A stretch of 64,000 bases of DNA from JBGVSA01 sp041807905 (GCF_041807905.1 NZ_JBGVSA010000010.1:98565-162564); one strand, 5' to 3'. Counted from the first letter of the stretch, positions 27,194 through 36,590 are shown. The notes: generated from the letters alone by a model not told the origin. Numbers and translations: made by a program.

Positions 27194-28876
27194 ATGAAAA
27201 TCACAAGTCCGATAGGGCGGTTCTGCGGTTCACTGATGGTCCTGGCGCTTGCTGGCCAGGCCCATGCAGTGACCGTCGACTTCCAGATGAAGAGTACGGG
27301 CAGCGCCAACTACACGACCGATGTCGTCATCACGAACGATACCGGTTCCACCATCAACGGCTGGTCGCTGAGCTTCACCCTCGGCAATTCGCTCAAGAGC
27401 TTCTACAGTGCCAACAAGAGCGGCACCGATCCCTACACCTTCACCAACGTGTCGTTCAACGGGACGATCAATCCGGGCAAGACCGCCAGCTTCGGTTTTA
27501 CGGCCAACGGCACGTTCAACGCCGCCAACCTGGCCAACTGCGTGATCAACGGTTCGCCGTGCACCTTCCTGGTCGGCGGCGTGCCGGTGGGCGGTTCGTC
27601 CAGTTCGAGCAGCAGTTCGAGCTCGTCGTCCTCGGTGGCGTCCAGTTCCAGTTCGAGCAGTTCTTCGGTCTCGTCGTCCTCGTCGTCGAGCGTGTCGTCC
27701 AGTTCGTCGAGCAGTTCGAGTTCGGTGGCTCCGGCCTACAAGCAGACCTTCAACTCGCTGACCACCGGCGCGATCTGGACCAACAACATCGACAGTTCCA
27801 AGATCAAGGCCCACCCCGAGAACGCGCTGATCACGGCGTCATGCGGTCCGGATAGCTCCAACTGCTATCGCGTGGTCTACCGTCACGCGGACGGCATCCA
27901 CAAGCAGCCGCCGGCCAATCCGGTGTTCACCACGACCAACGGTGTCATCGACTGGACGCCCTCGGGCACCGGCATCACCAACACCGCGACCGACGTGACG
28001 CAGGCCAATCTGCCGATCGATGGCACGACCAACGACAGCGGCAAGGACACCAATGCACCGGTGCCGTCGAAGTCCTACACGCTCACGTATGACGTGTACT
28101 TCGAACCGGGCTTCGACTTCGCCAAGGGCGGCAAGCTGCCGGGCCTGGCATCGAAGGCCTTCGACAGCGGTTGCACCGAAGACGGCAACGCCAAGCGGCA
28201 AGGCACCAATTGGAGCGTGCGACTGATGTGGCGCGCGAATGGTCGAGTCGAGCTGTATTCGTACGACCAGAGCCGTCCGTCCGGCAACTGCGGCATCGAC
28301 CGCATGATCGACGCTGTCGATGGCGATGCGCCGTATGAAGTGCCGGGCCAGATCCCGAACAACGGCAAGTTCCGCTTCACTCCGGGCACGTGGTACACCA
28401 TCCGCCTGTCGGTCAAGGTCAATGACAACAACTCGGTGGTCTACCAGCGCGACGGCAGCGGCAACCTGGTGCTCGATAGTCAGGGCGACCCGATCCCCGT
28501 GTCCGGCAACGGTGAGGTCAGCCTCGCGATCAAGAATGCCAGCGGAACCGACAAGCGTCTGCTGGTCTATCCGAACGTGGCCCTGCGCGACGAGTGCAAC
28601 GGCACGTGTCCGGGCACGGTGCCGGACACGCAGGCAACGTGGGTCAACGCGGTGTTCTTCAGCACGTTCTTCGGTGGCAACGAGACCAAGCGCCTGACCT
28701 GCCTCGGATCGATGCCGTCGTACCCGAACCTGACGCAGGCGCGCTTCGACGAGCTGTGCGCATCGCAGAAGAATCCGGCGATCTTCCCGACGTTGACCTG
28801 GGAGCCGCAGACGCCGTCCGCCGCGCGCTTCGACAATATCGTCGTCACGCCGGGCTACACCAACGCATCGTTCTGA
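27194..28876 (+). CDS. secreted CBM2 polysaccharide lyase, PL14/alginate-lyase-like, with polySer linker
   Basis: A 560-residue secreted modular enzyme. Signal peptide 1-25 (ends GQAHA), a family 2 carbohydrate-binding module about 26-130 (cellulose/chitin-binding type; STINGWSLSFTLGN and a CVINGSPC cysteine pair), an almost pure serine linker about 135-178, and a catalytic region about 180-560. The catalytic part contains YDVYFEPGFDFAKGGKLPGL and RFTPGTWYTIRLSVKVN, a pattern of the PL14 alginate/glucuronan-lyase-like family. The start at 27194 follows GGAGGAG. Cysteines in the domain suggest disulfides. It converges on a pectate lyase gene with another Ser-rich linker. The substrate (uronate polymer) is inferred; the exact polymer is not decidable. 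Confidence 0.8.
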   Translation: MKITSPIGRFCGSLMVLALAGQAHAVTVDFQMKSTGSANYTTDVVITNDTGSTINGWSLSFTLGNSLKSFYSANKSGTDPYTFTNVSFNGTINPGKTASFGFTANGTFNAANLANCVINGSPCTFLVGGVPVGGSSSSSSSSSSSSSVASSSSSSSSSVSSSSSSSVSSSSSSSSSSVAPAYKQTFNSLTTGAIWTNNIDSSKIKAHPENALITASCGPDSSNCYRVVYRHADGIHKQPPANPVFTTTNGVIDWTPSGTGITNTATDVTQANLPIDGTTNDSGKDTNAPVPSKSYTLTYDVYFEPGFDFAKGGKLPGLASKAFDSGCTEDGNAKRQGTNWSVRLMWRANGRVELYSYDQSRPSGNCGIDRMIDAVDGDAPYEVPGQIPNNGKFRFTPGTWYTIRLSVKVNDNNSVVYQRDGSGNLVLDSQGDPIPVSGNGEVSLAIKNASGTDKRLLVYPNVALRDECNGTCPGTVPDTQATWVNAVFFSTFFGGNETKRLTCLGSMPSYPNLTQARFDELCASQKNPAIFPTLTWEPQTPSAARFDNIVVTPGYTNASF

Positions 28877-28901
28877 TGCCACACGGCGTTTCGCCGCAAA
28901 C

Positions 28902-28933
28902 AAAAATGGCCGGCACATGCCGGCCATTTTTTT
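28902..28933. terminator. bidirectional intrinsic terminator between the two lyase genes
   Basis: A perfect 14-bp stem (28902-28915 with 28918-28931) flanked by A5 and T7 runs, built on TGGCCGGCA. It lies between the convergent stop codons and should end transcripts from both strands. Confidence 0.92.
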
Positions 28934-28974
28934 CGCGCTCCCGACAGTGCCCGGGAGTTCGCAGCCCTATCTCG

Positions 28975-30879
28975 TCAGTTCTCCGAATTGAGCCACTGCG
29001 CCGTCGTCAGCGTGATCTTGCCCGCGCCGGCCGGTTCCGAGCCAGTGTGCAGCACGGCCCGCAATTCGGTCGGCTGGTGCATGGCGATCGGATTGGGCGG
29101 AGCGTTCTTGTAGCTCAGGTAGATCGGTGGCGCCTGAACGGGCCCCAGCGTGCTGGTCGAATCCGCGCTGTCGCCCTTCCATACGGCCCAGGTCTGGCCC
29201 TGTGCGGCATAGGTGCTCTGCTGCGAGGCGTCCGGCATGTCAGCGGCGAGCAGTTCGTGCTGCGTGTTGCGCGCGATGATCGAGCCCGTGTAGGTGGCGT
29301 CGCTCGGATTGGTCTGGTTGTTGCGCAGCGGTGTCAGGACGCCGACGTACAGGCTGTTGTCGACTTCGATAACGCCGCTTTCGGTCGAGATCGTGCCGTT
29401 CGAAGTAATGCCGAAGTGGTACGAGCCCGTGCCGGTGAAGTCCTTCGTGAGCGCGGCGCTGCCGGCAATGATCGGATCCAGCCAGGACTTGATGACGCGA
29501 GCATTGCTGCTGTCGGCAAAGATGTTGAACACCTGCACGTCGCCGCCCCGCAGGCGCGGCATGCGGTCCTGCAGATCCTGGTAGTAGTTGTGGTGCAGCG
29601 TCAGTTGCAGGCTGTTGTTCTTCGTATCTTTCGCCGTGGCCCCAATAAGGTGTCCCTTCTTCACCGTGCGGGTGACCTGGGTGATCTGGTCTTGCGTCAG
29701 GCCGTTGTCGCGCAGTTTCTTGTACATCGTCGGTTTGTTGGCTTCGAGGTAATCCATCTGCGCCTTGATGAACGCACCGCCGCGGCTGTCGCCGCCGAGG
29801 ATTTCGCTCCACGAGATGGTGATGCCGCTGGAGCCGCCCTTGATATCAACGATGCCGTCGTACGCCTTGTAGAACGTGCAGTGGTCGATCCACACCTTGG
29901 TGGCCGCCGTACCGTCGCCCAGCGTGATGTAGTCCCAGTCGTTCTTGTCGTAGTCGCCCTTGGTGGCTTCGTCCCATTCCCAGGCTTCGTCGAACTTGAG
30001 GTTGCGGATGATGACGTTGTTCACATCCTTCAGGTTCAACTCGCCGTGGCGCAGCGTGGCGCCGTTCTTGGAAAAGATCGTGAGTCCGTCGATCTTCTGG
30101 ATGTCGATCAGGCTCATGCCGGTCAGTATCAGCTCGGGATGGATCTGCGGCTGCGTTTTCTGGGCGCGGTACGGACCGCTGATAGGCAGCCCCGATTCGA
30201 TCGTGCCGAGATTCAGGTCGTTCATGATCTCGATGACCTTCACCGGCGCTGGCTTGGTGCCGATCTTGGCCGCCGTGATGGCGGCGATGAATTCGGCTGG
30301 CGTGGTGACCTTGCGATAGGTCGCGTCGGTCTCGGCGACGACACCCCCGCCGGTGACCTTGGTGCCGAGGGCCGCGTAGCCGTCGACGTTGTAGACGCTC
30401 AGTCCCGTCGGCACACTCGGAGTGCTGGAGGACGAGCTTGAAGACGGTGTGGGCGAACTCGCTGAGCTGGACGTCGTACTCGACGATGATGCGTCGGAGG
30501 AATTCGACGACGCGTTGGACGAGTTTGAGCTCGCGGTGCTCGACATGCTGCTCGAGCTGCTGGTCTTGCTTGAAGAACTCGATGACACCGACGAGCTGGA
30601 TGTCGCGCTGCTCGACGTAGACGAACTGCTGGCGGACGACGTGGAGCTCGTCGAGCTGTTGTCCGACGAGTGTGCGCTGCTGGTGCTGGATGCCTGCGAG
30701 CTCGACGACGAAGCATCGCTCGAAGCGCTCGACGCATCACTGCTGCTCGCCACGCTGCTGCTTGAAGAGGACGGTGTGCTGGGCGGATCGTCGTTATTGC
30801 CGTCGCCTCCGCCGCATGCCGAAAGGGTCATCACGGCGCAGGCGAGCATCGCCAGCATACGTGGGTGAATGGTTGCCAT
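28975..30879 (-). CDS. lipoprotein pectate lyase (PL1) with long Ser-rich tether
   Basis: A 634-residue envelope lipoprotein. The signal peptide ends in the lipobox LSAC (Cys22) followed by GGG. Residues about 33-160 are a Ser/Ala/Asn/Asp/Thr-rich tether. The rest (about 165-634) is a right-handed parallel beta-helix of the PL1 pectate-lyase type: VWIDHCTFYKAYDGIVDIKG, ISWSEILGG and HHNYYQDLQDRMPRLRGG, where the last Arg-Pro-Arg motif carries the catalytic arginine. The start at 30879 follows AAGGAGA. It likely cleaves polygalacturonate at the cell surface. No pectin-uptake gene is adjacent. Confidence 0.9.
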   Translation of the reverse strand: MATIHPRMLAMLACAVMTLSACGGGDGNNDDPPSTPSSSSSSVASSSDASSASSDASSSSSQASSTSSAHSSDNSSTSSTSSASSSSTSSSATSSSSVSSSSSSKTSSSSSMSSTASSNSSNASSNSSDASSSSTTSSSASSPTPSSSSSSSTPSVPTGLSVYNVDGYAALGTKVTGGGVVAETDATYRKVTTPAEFIAAITAAKIGTKPAPVKVIEIMNDLNLGTIESGLPISGPYRAQKTQPQIHPELILTGMSLIDIQKIDGLTIFSKNGATLRHGELNLKDVNNVIIRNLKFDEAWEWDEATKGDYDKNDWDYITLGDGTAATKVWIDHCTFYKAYDGIVDIKGGSSGITISWSEILGGDSRGGAFIKAQMDYLEANKPTMYKKLRDNGLTQDQITQVTRTVKKGHLIGATAKDTKNNSLQLTLHHNYYQDLQDRMPRLRGGDVQVFNIFADSSNARVIKSWLDPIIAGSAALTKDFTGTGSYHFGITSNGTISTESGVIEVDNSLYVGVLTPLRNNQTNPSDATYTGSIIARNTQHELLAADMPDASQQSTYAAQGQTWAVWKGDSADSTSTLGPVQAPPIYLSYKNAPPNPIAMHQPTELRAVLHTGSEPAGAGKITLTTAQWLNSEN

Positions 30880-31182
30880 CGTTGTCTCCTTGATCTTTTT
30901 GCTGTCCCGCTGTTTGCCGGAACGAGGCAAGAATGGTTCCGGTCACAATGGATGACAATCAGATAAGTCGCGCAAACCTGGCAGCGTTGTGGATCATCAA
31001 TTGAGATAGCTCGCCTCTCTCGCGATTGCCTGCGGGCAGGAGAATGTTCTGGCGAGCGCTGGATAAAAAACTGACGTCAGAGTCTTCGGGATTCCGCGGC
31101 GGGCGGCAGGGACTGCAACCAAAGAAGGCGGTCAGCCCCCTGGGCTGTTCCCATCGTTCCGCACTGCGCCCCGTGTGGCCCC
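30880..31182. other. intergenic region, no gene seen
   Basis: About 300 bp between the pectate lyase start and the photolyase stop, both on the minus strand. It should hold the pectate lyase promoter; no clear -35/-10 pair or operator was identified. Confidence 0.4.
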
Positions 31183-32610
31183 CTATGCGTGGGGCTTGAG
31201 ACGAGAGAAGCGGGCCAGGCACGCTTTGCGGGCTGCGTCGTGATCAACGATGGGCGGCGGGTACGCTCGTGTGTCGAACAGGCTGCTTGAAGTCCCTGGG
31301 CCGGCCCACGGAGCGTGAATGACCTTTCCCGAAACCCCCGTCAGTTCAGGCACGTAGCGGCGGATGAAGTCGCCGTCGGGATCGAATTTTCTTGATTGGG
31401 TGACGGGATTGAAGATTCGGAACCATGGCTGCGCGTCGCAGCCGGTCGATGCCGCCCATTGCCAGCCCCCGTTGTTGGCCGCCAGATCGTAATCGTTGAG
31501 CTGCTGCGCAAAATAGCGCTCGCCGCGCAGCCAGTGGATGCCGAGGTCCTTGGTCAGGAAGCTTGCGGTAATCATGCGCAGCCGGTTGTGCATGTAGCCG
31601 GTCTGATTCAACTGGCGCATGGCCGCGTCGACGATCGGGTATCCCGTGCGCCCCTCGCACCAGGCCCGGAAGTGAGCTTCGTTGTCCAGCCACTGGACGC
31701 TGTCGTATTCCGGCCGGAAGGCTCGCGCGACCACGTGCGGATGGTGGTAGAGGATCTGCTGATAGAAGTCGCGCCAGATCAGTTCGGACAGCCACGCGCG
31801 GGCGCCTTCGGAGTCCCGCTGCCACGCGAATCGTGCGAGTTCGCGGATCGAGAGGGTGCCGAAGCGCAGGTGGACGGACAGGTACGACACGCCCTTTCTG
31901 GCCGGAAAGTCCCGCAGCTCATGGTAGCGATCGATGCGCCGCTGGAAGTCCGTCCATGTCGCGGCGGCGCCGTGCATGCCGCAGGGCAGGGCAAGCTCGC
32001 GCAGGTTGGTGGGCTCGAAGCCGATGTCTTGCAGCGTCGGCACGCCAGCATGATCGATCGGCGGCGCGAGCCGGTGGCGGTATCGGTGCACCGGCCAGCT
32101 CGACAGGAAGAACGCATCGGCCTTGCGCAGCCACGCATTGCGATACGGCGTAAATACGGCGAACGGCCGGCCGGACTGAGTCAGGATCTCGTCTTTCTCG
32201 AAGATCACCTGATCCTTGCTGCTCACGAAACCGATGCCCGCATCGAACAGGCTGCGGGCAACGTCGGCGTCGCGTTCGATGGTGGCCGGCTCGTAGTCAC
32301 CGTTGGCGTACACCGCGCCCACGCCCAGCTCGACGGCAAGCCGCACGATCTGCTCGCGCGCCTTGCCATGGCGCACGATCAACTGACCTCCGCTGGCGCG
32401 CAGGCTGGCGTCCAGCTCGACCAGCGATTCGCGGATGAACTCCACCCGTCGATCGCGCCGAGGCAACGCATCGAGGATATCGGTGTCGAAGACGAACGCG
32501 CAGAACACCCGGGCGTGCTTGCGCAAGGCCAGGTAGAGCGCGGCGTGGTCGTCGTCGCGCAGGTCGCGGCGGAACCAGACCAGGGCTGGCGTATCGGTCG
32601 GATCGGGCAT
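31183..32610 (-). CDS. phrB: deoxyribodipyrimidine photolyase
   Basis: A 475-residue light-driven DNA repair enzyme that splits cyclobutane pyrimidine dimers using FADH-. The N-terminal antenna domain begins ALVWFRRDLRDDDHAALYLA. The C-terminal FAD domain contains GYPIVDAAMRQLNQTGYMHN, RMITASFLTKDLGIHW and NNGGWQWAASTGCDAQPW, the classic class I photolyase core. Length fits (about 470). It stands alone on the minus strand, divergent from yqgE. Confidence 0.95.
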   Translation of the reverse strand: MPDPTDTPALVWFRRDLRDDDHAALYLALRKHARVFCAFVFDTDILDALPRRDRRVEFIRESLVELDASLRASGGQLIVRHGKAREQIVRLAVELGVGAVYANGDYEPATIERDADVARSLFDAGIGFVSSKDQVIFEKDEILTQSGRPFAVFTPYRNAWLRKADAFFLSSWPVHRYRHRLAPPIDHAGVPTLQDIGFEPTNLRELALPCGMHGAAATWTDFQRRIDRYHELRDFPARKGVSYLSVHLRFGTLSIRELARFAWQRDSEGARAWLSELIWRDFYQQILYHHPHVVARAFRPEYDSVQWLDNEAHFRAWCEGRTGYPIVDAAMRQLNQTGYMHNRLRMITASFLTKDLGIHWLRGERYFAQQLNDYDLAANNGGWQWAASTGCDAQPWFRIFNPVTQSRKFDPDGDFIRRYVPELTGVSGKVIHAPWAGPGTSSSLFDTRAYPPPIVDHDAARKACLARFSRLKPHA

Positions 32611-32755
32611 GCGGGCGGTACGCTTCTCGATGGGCCGCCCACCCTAGCGCATCGGCGCCGGGCGTCAAGCGGGGCGCGGCCGGCATTCGCGCCGGTTTCA
32701 ATTTGCAGCACTCTTGCAGGCCGCGGTCTGCCGGAGGGCGTCGAGGAAGGCTAAA

Positions 32756-33325
32756 ATGCACACCGTGAAAAACGTCAACCTCACCCATCATTTCCTGATC
32801 GCCATGCCCTCGATGGTTGATCCGAATTTCTCCCGCACGCTGACCTACGTGGCAGAGCACAACGAGGACGGAGCGCTGGGAGTCATCGTCAACCGCCCGA
32901 TCGACCTGACGGTTCAGGGGCTGTTCGAGCGCGTCGAGCTGTCGCTCGAGTCCGACGGTTTTGCCGATCTGCCGGTGTATTTCGGCGGCCCCGTGCAGAC
33001 CGATCGCGGCTTCGTGCTGCATCGACCGGCGGGCGACTGGCAGTCGAGCCTGCGCGTCAATAGCGACATCGCGCTGACCAGCTCGAAAGACATCCTGCAG
33101 TCGGTCGGCAGCCAGGGCGAGCCACGTGAAATCCTCATTTCGCTCGGCTACGCAGGCTGGACCGCCGGCCAGCTCGAAGAAGAACTCGCCCAGAACGCCT
33201 GGCTCACCGTACCGGCCGACGGCGACATCATCTTCAACCTGCCGCCCGAAGAGCGGCTGGGTGCAGCGATGCAGTTGCTCGGCATCGATTTCACCAACCT
33301 CTCGGACGTCGCCGGACATGCGTGA
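32756..33325 (+). CDS. yqgE: YqgE/AlgH family protein
   Basis: A 189-residue soluble protein of unknown biochemical role. NLTHHFLIAMPSMVDPNFSR, GALGVIVNRPIDLTV and VYFGGPVQTDRGFVLH are family signatures. In Pseudomonas it is called AlgH. The start at 32756 (MHTVKNVN) follows GAGGAAGG. The order yqgE-ruvX-pyrR-pyrB-pyrC' is the same as in Pseudomonas, so this is a conserved cluster. The gap to ruvX is 81 bp. Confidence 0.93.
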   Translation: MHTVKNVNLTHHFLIAMPSMVDPNFSRTLTYVAEHNEDGALGVIVNRPIDLTVQGLFERVELSLESDGFADLPVYFGGPVQTDRGFVLHRPAGDWQSSLRVNSDIALTSSKDILQSVGSQGEPREILISLGYAGWTAGQLEEELAQNAWLTVPADGDIIFNLPPEERLGAAMQLLGIDFTNLSDVAGHA

Positions 33326-33406
33326 GGGCGCCGCCTTCGCCCTATCGCGCCGCCGCGCCGCCGCTATCTTTTCCGCTATTGCAGGGCTGCCGCCGGGAGG
33401 GCCCCG

Positions 33407-33847
33407 GTGACGACCCTGCTCGGCTTCGATTTCGGCACGGCCCGTATCGGTGTGGCGGTCGGCGAGACCGAAACCGGCCTCGCCCAGCCGTTGACGACGA
33501 TTGCCGGCGAGGCGGCCGCGCCGCGTTTCGCGGCCATTGCCAAGCTCATCGATGAATGGCGCCCCGGCCGGCTGGTGGTTGGTCTGCCGCTGGCCATGGA
33601 TGGCGCCGAGCACGACATGACAGCGCGCTGCCGGCGCTTCGCCAATCAGCTCAATGGCCGCTTCGGCCTGCCCGTGGATCTTGTCGACGAGCGCCTGTCT
33701 TCGGCCGAGGCCGAGGACATGTTGCGCGAAGTCGGCCACGCGGGCGGCGGGCGCATGCGCGATTGGCGCGAACGCAAGCAGCACCTCGACGCGCTGGCGG
33801 CCCAGCGCATTCTTCAGAGTTACCTGGACAGCCATGGAACAACTTGA
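33407..33847 (+). CDS. ruvX: RuvX/YqgF putative Holliday junction resolvase
   Basis: A 146-residue RNase H-fold protein. The N-terminal LLGFDFGTARIGVAVG supplies the first catalytic Asp, VVGLPLAMDG the second strand, and VDLVDERLSSAEA the later acidic residue. YqgF/RuvX proteins act in 16S rRNA 5'-end processing or as junction resolvases. It starts with GTG at 33407 behind GGGAGGG and overlaps pyrR by 14 bp. Confidence 0.94.
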   Translation: MTTLLGFDFGTARIGVAVGETETGLAQPLTTIAGEAAAPRFAAIAKLIDEWRPGRLVVGLPLAMDGAEHDMTARCRRFANQLNGRFGLPVDLVDERLSSAEAEDMLREVGHAGGGRMRDWRERKQHLDALAAQRILQSYLDSHGTT

Positions 33848-34334
33848 CGCCAACCTGCTGGCCCGCCACCTGGTGGACCTCATCCGTCCCACGCTGACGC
33901 CCGATACCGCGCTCGTCGGTATCCACACCGGCGGCGTGTGGCTTGCTCAATACCTGCATCGCGAGCTGGGCATCACCCAGCCGCTGGGCACCATCGACGT
34001 GGCTTTCTATCGCGACGACTACGGCTCGCGCGGCCTGCACGGCAAGCCCCAGCGCTCGGACATTCCGTTCGACGTCGAAGGCCGTTCGATCATCCTCGTC
34101 GATGACGTCCTCTACACCGGGCGCACCACGCGCGCCGCGCTCAACGAACTGTTCGACTACGGCCGCCCGGCGCGCATCGATCTGGCGGTGCTGGTCGATC
34201 GTGGCGAGCGCGAACTGCCCATCGGCGCCCGTTACTGCGCACACACCCTGTCGCACCCGCTTCCCGCCGGCTCCAGCCTTGCCCTGTCACAGGACGAAGC
34301 CGGACTCTTTTCGCTGAGGCTCCTCCATGAATAA
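33834..34334 (+). CDS. pyrR: bifunctional pyr regulator/uracil phosphoribosyltransferase PyrR
   Basis: A 166-residue phosphoribosyltransferase-fold protein. ALVGIHTGGVWLA and the PRPP loop SIILVDDVLYTGRTTRAAL are diagnostic of PyrR. In Gram-positives it controls pyr mRNA attenuation; in proteobacteria its regulatory role is less clear and uracil salvage may dominate. ATG 33834 lies inside ruvX, and the gene end overlaps pyrB by 8 bp, so translation is probably coupled. Confidence 0.94.
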   Translation: MEQLDANLLARHLVDLIRPTLTPDTALVGIHTGGVWLAQYLHRELGITQPLGTIDVAFYRDDYGSRGLHGKPQRSDIPFDVEGRSIILVDDVLYTGRTTRAALNELFDYGRPARIDLAVLVDRGERELPIGARYCAHTLSHPLPAGSSLALSQDEAGLFSLRLLHE

Positions 34335-35298
34335 TCCCGCGCGCAACCCGCAGCTCAATGCCGACGGCGAGTTGCAGCACCTGCTCACGCTCGATGGACT
34401 TCCCAAGAACATCCTGAACCAGATTCTCGACACGGCCGAACCCTTCACCGAAGTGGCCGAGCGCGAAATCAAAAAGCTGCCGCTGCTGCGCGGCAAAAGC
34501 GTGTTCAACCTGTTCTTCGAAAACAGCACGCGCACGCGTACCACGTTCGAAATCGCCGCCAAGCGTCTGTCGGCGGACGTCATCAACCTGAACGTGGCGA
34601 CCTCGTCGACCAACAAGGGCGAGACCCTGCTCGATACGGTCGACAACCTGTGCGCGATGCAGGCCGACATGTTTGTCGTGCGCCACGCCACGAGCGGCGC
34701 GCCGTACCTCATCGCACAACATCTGCAAGCCACCGGCCGCCACCACATCCACGTGGTCAACGCCGGCGACGGGCGCCACGCGCACCCGACACAGGGCTTG
34801 CTCGACATGTATACGATCCGCCACTACAAGCGCGACTTCACCAACCTCACGGTGGCCATCGTGGGCGACGTGCTGCATTCGCGCGTGGCACGTTCCGAGA
34901 TCGCCGCGCTGACCACGCTGGGCGTGCCCGAAGTGCGCGTCATCGCCCCCAAGACACTGCTGCCTTCCGATATCGAACGCATGGGCGTGCGCGTCTTCCA
35001 CGACATGAAGGAAGGCCTGCGCGGCGTGGATGTGGTCATGATGCTGCGCCTCCAGAACGAACGCATGCAGGGCGCGCTGCTGCCGTCCAGCCAGGAGTAC
35101 TACAAGATCTTCGGTCTGACCGAAGAAAAGCTCGCCGTCGCCAAGCCGGACGCCATCGTGCTGCACCCGGGCCCGATGAACCGTGGCGTGGAAATCGACT
35201 CGGCCGTGGCCGACGGCAAGAGTGCCGTGATCCTGCCGCAGGTCACTTTCGGCATCGCGGTGCGCATGGCGGTCATGAGCATGCTGGCAGGGAGCTGA
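34327..35298 (+). CDS. pyrB: aspartate carbamoyltransferase catalytic subunit
   Basis: A 323-residue enzyme that makes N-carbamoyl-aspartate, the committed step of pyrimidine synthesis. FFENSTRTRTTFEIAAKRL is the carbamoyl-phosphate motif; GDGRHAHPTQGLLDMYTI and VLHPGPMNRGVEI are also conserved. The slightly extended N-terminus resembles the Pseudomonas type, which works in a complex with an inactive dihydroorotase-like partner. That partner, pyrX, follows 5 bp downstream. No regulatory subunit gene pyrI is present. Confidence 0.96.
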   Translation: MNNPARNPQLNADGELQHLLTLDGLPKNILNQILDTAEPFTEVAEREIKKLPLLRGKSVFNLFFENSTRTRTTFEIAAKRLSADVINLNVATSSTNKGETLLDTVDNLCAMQADMFVVRHATSGAPYLIAQHLQATGRHHIHVVNAGDGRHAHPTQGLLDMYTIRHYKRDFTNLTVAIVGDVLHSRVARSEIAALTTLGVPEVRVIAPKTLLPSDIERMGVRVFHDMKEGLRGVDVVMMLRLQNERMQGALLPSSQEYYKIFGLTEEKLAVAKPDAIVLHPGPMNRGVEIDSAVADGKSAVILPQVTFGIAVRMAVMSMLAGS

Positions 35299-35303
35299 AG
35301 AGA

Positions 35304-36590
35304 ATGAATATCCATATCAAGAACGGCCGCGTCATCGATCCGGCCAACCGTACCGACAAGGTGCAGGACGTCTTCATCGCGGGCGAGGCCATTGCCGCCC
35401 TGGGCAGCGCGCCGGCCGGCTTCGTGGCCGAACGCACGATCGACGCCGCTGGGCTGGTCGTCGTACCGGGCCTCATCGATCTGGCCGCGCGCCTGCGCGA
35501 ACCGGGTTTCGAATACCGCGCCACGCTCGAATCCGAAATGCATGCCGCCATGGCCGGCGGTGTCACCAGCCTCGCGTGCCCGCCGGACACCGAGCCCGTG
35601 CTCGACGAGCCGGGTCTGGTCGAAATGCTGTGCTTCCGCGCCAAGAACCTGAATTGCGCGCACGTCTATCCGGTCGGCGCGCTGACCGTGGGCCTCAAGG
35701 GCGAGCGCATCACCGAGATGGCCGAATTGGTCGAAGCCGGCTGCGTGGCGTTCAGCCAGGCCAACAACCCGCTCAAGGACACGCAGGTCCTGCTGCGCGC
35801 GATGCAGTACGCAGCAACCTTCGGTTTTCGCGTGTGGCTGCAGCCGATCGATCCGTACCTGGGCAAGGGCGGTGTGGCGCATGACGGCGAGGTCGCCTCG
35901 CGCATGGGCCTGACGGGTATTCCGGTCGAAACCGAAACCGTGGCGCTGGCCACGCACCTGCAACTGGCACGCACCACCGGCGCCAAGCTGCACGTCACGC
36001 GCGTGTCGTCGGCTGCCGGGCTGGCCATGATCGAGCGCGCCCGCGCCGAAGGGCTGGACGTGACCTGCGACGTTGCCATCCATCACCTGCACCTGTGCGA
36101 CATCGACATCGGTTACTTCGACCCGTTGTGCCACCTCGTACCGCCGCTGCGCAGTCAGCGCGATCGCGAGGCCCTGCGTGCGGGACTGGCAAGCGGCGCC
36201 ATCAATGCGGTGTGTTCGGATCACACACCGGTCGATGACGACAGCAAGCTGGCGCCATTCGGCGAGGCCGAAGCCGGCGCCACGGGGCTGGAGTTGCTAT
36301 TGCCGCTGACGCTGAAGTGGGCGGAAGAAATGAAAGTGCCGCTGATCGACGCGATCGGCCGCATCACCTCGGACGCAGCCAGCATCATGGGCATCAAGCG
36401 CGGCGGGCACCTGTCGCCGGGCGCGCGTGCAGACGTCTGCATCTTCGATCCGCGCACCGAGCGCCTGCTGTCGCGCGACTCGCTGCGCAGCCAGGGCAAG
36501 AACACGCCGTTCCTCGGCTTGCCCGTGACCGGGCAGGTTCGCCACACCATCGTCGAAGGCCGCGTCATGTACGAGGCTAACGCGCGCTGA
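35304..36590 (+). CDS. pyrX: dihydroorotase-like non-catalytic partner of PyrB (PyrC'/PyrX)
   Basis: A 428-residue amidohydrolase-fold protein of the class I dihydroorotase family. In active enzymes the first zinc site is a D-x-H-x-H sequence before LREPG; here the corresponding text is GLIDLAARLREPGFEYR, with both histidines gone (Ala and Arg). Other motifs remain (ITSDAASIMG, CSDHTPVDDD, AIHHLHL). In Pseudomonas the analogous protein is a structural subunit of the ATCase complex, and the same role is inferred here. It starts 5 bp after pyrB. A true pyrC must lie elsewhere. Confidence 0.88.
   Translation: MNIHIKNGRVIDPANRTDKVQDVFIAGEAIAALGSAPAGFVAERTIDAAGLVVVPGLIDLAARLREPGFEYRATLESEMHAAMAGGVTSLACPPDTEPVLDEPGLVEMLCFRAKNLNCAHVYPVGALTVGLKGERITEMAELVEAGCVAFSQANNPLKDTQVLLRAMQYAATFGFRVWLQPIDPYLGKGGVAHDGEVASRMGLTGIPVETETVALATHLQLARTTGAKLHVTRVSSAAGLAMIERARAEGLDVTCDVAIHHLHLCDIDIGYFDPLCHLVPPLRSQRDREALRAGLASGAINAVCSDHTPVDDDSKLAPFGEAEAGATGLELLLPLTLKWAEEMKVPLIDAIGRITSDAASIMGIKRGGHLSPGARADVCIFDPRTERLLSRDSLRSQGKNTPFLGLPVTGQVRHTIVEGRVMYEANAR

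Noticed and set aside
27590..27730. Repetitive DNA that could look like a tandem or CRISPR repeat
   Set aside because: It encodes the polySer linker with mixed Ser codons; there are no spacers of regular length.
30422..30868. Acidic Leu/Asp/Glu-rich frame on the plus strand
   Set aside because: It is the complement of the Ser-rich tether of the pectate lyase and has no start signal.
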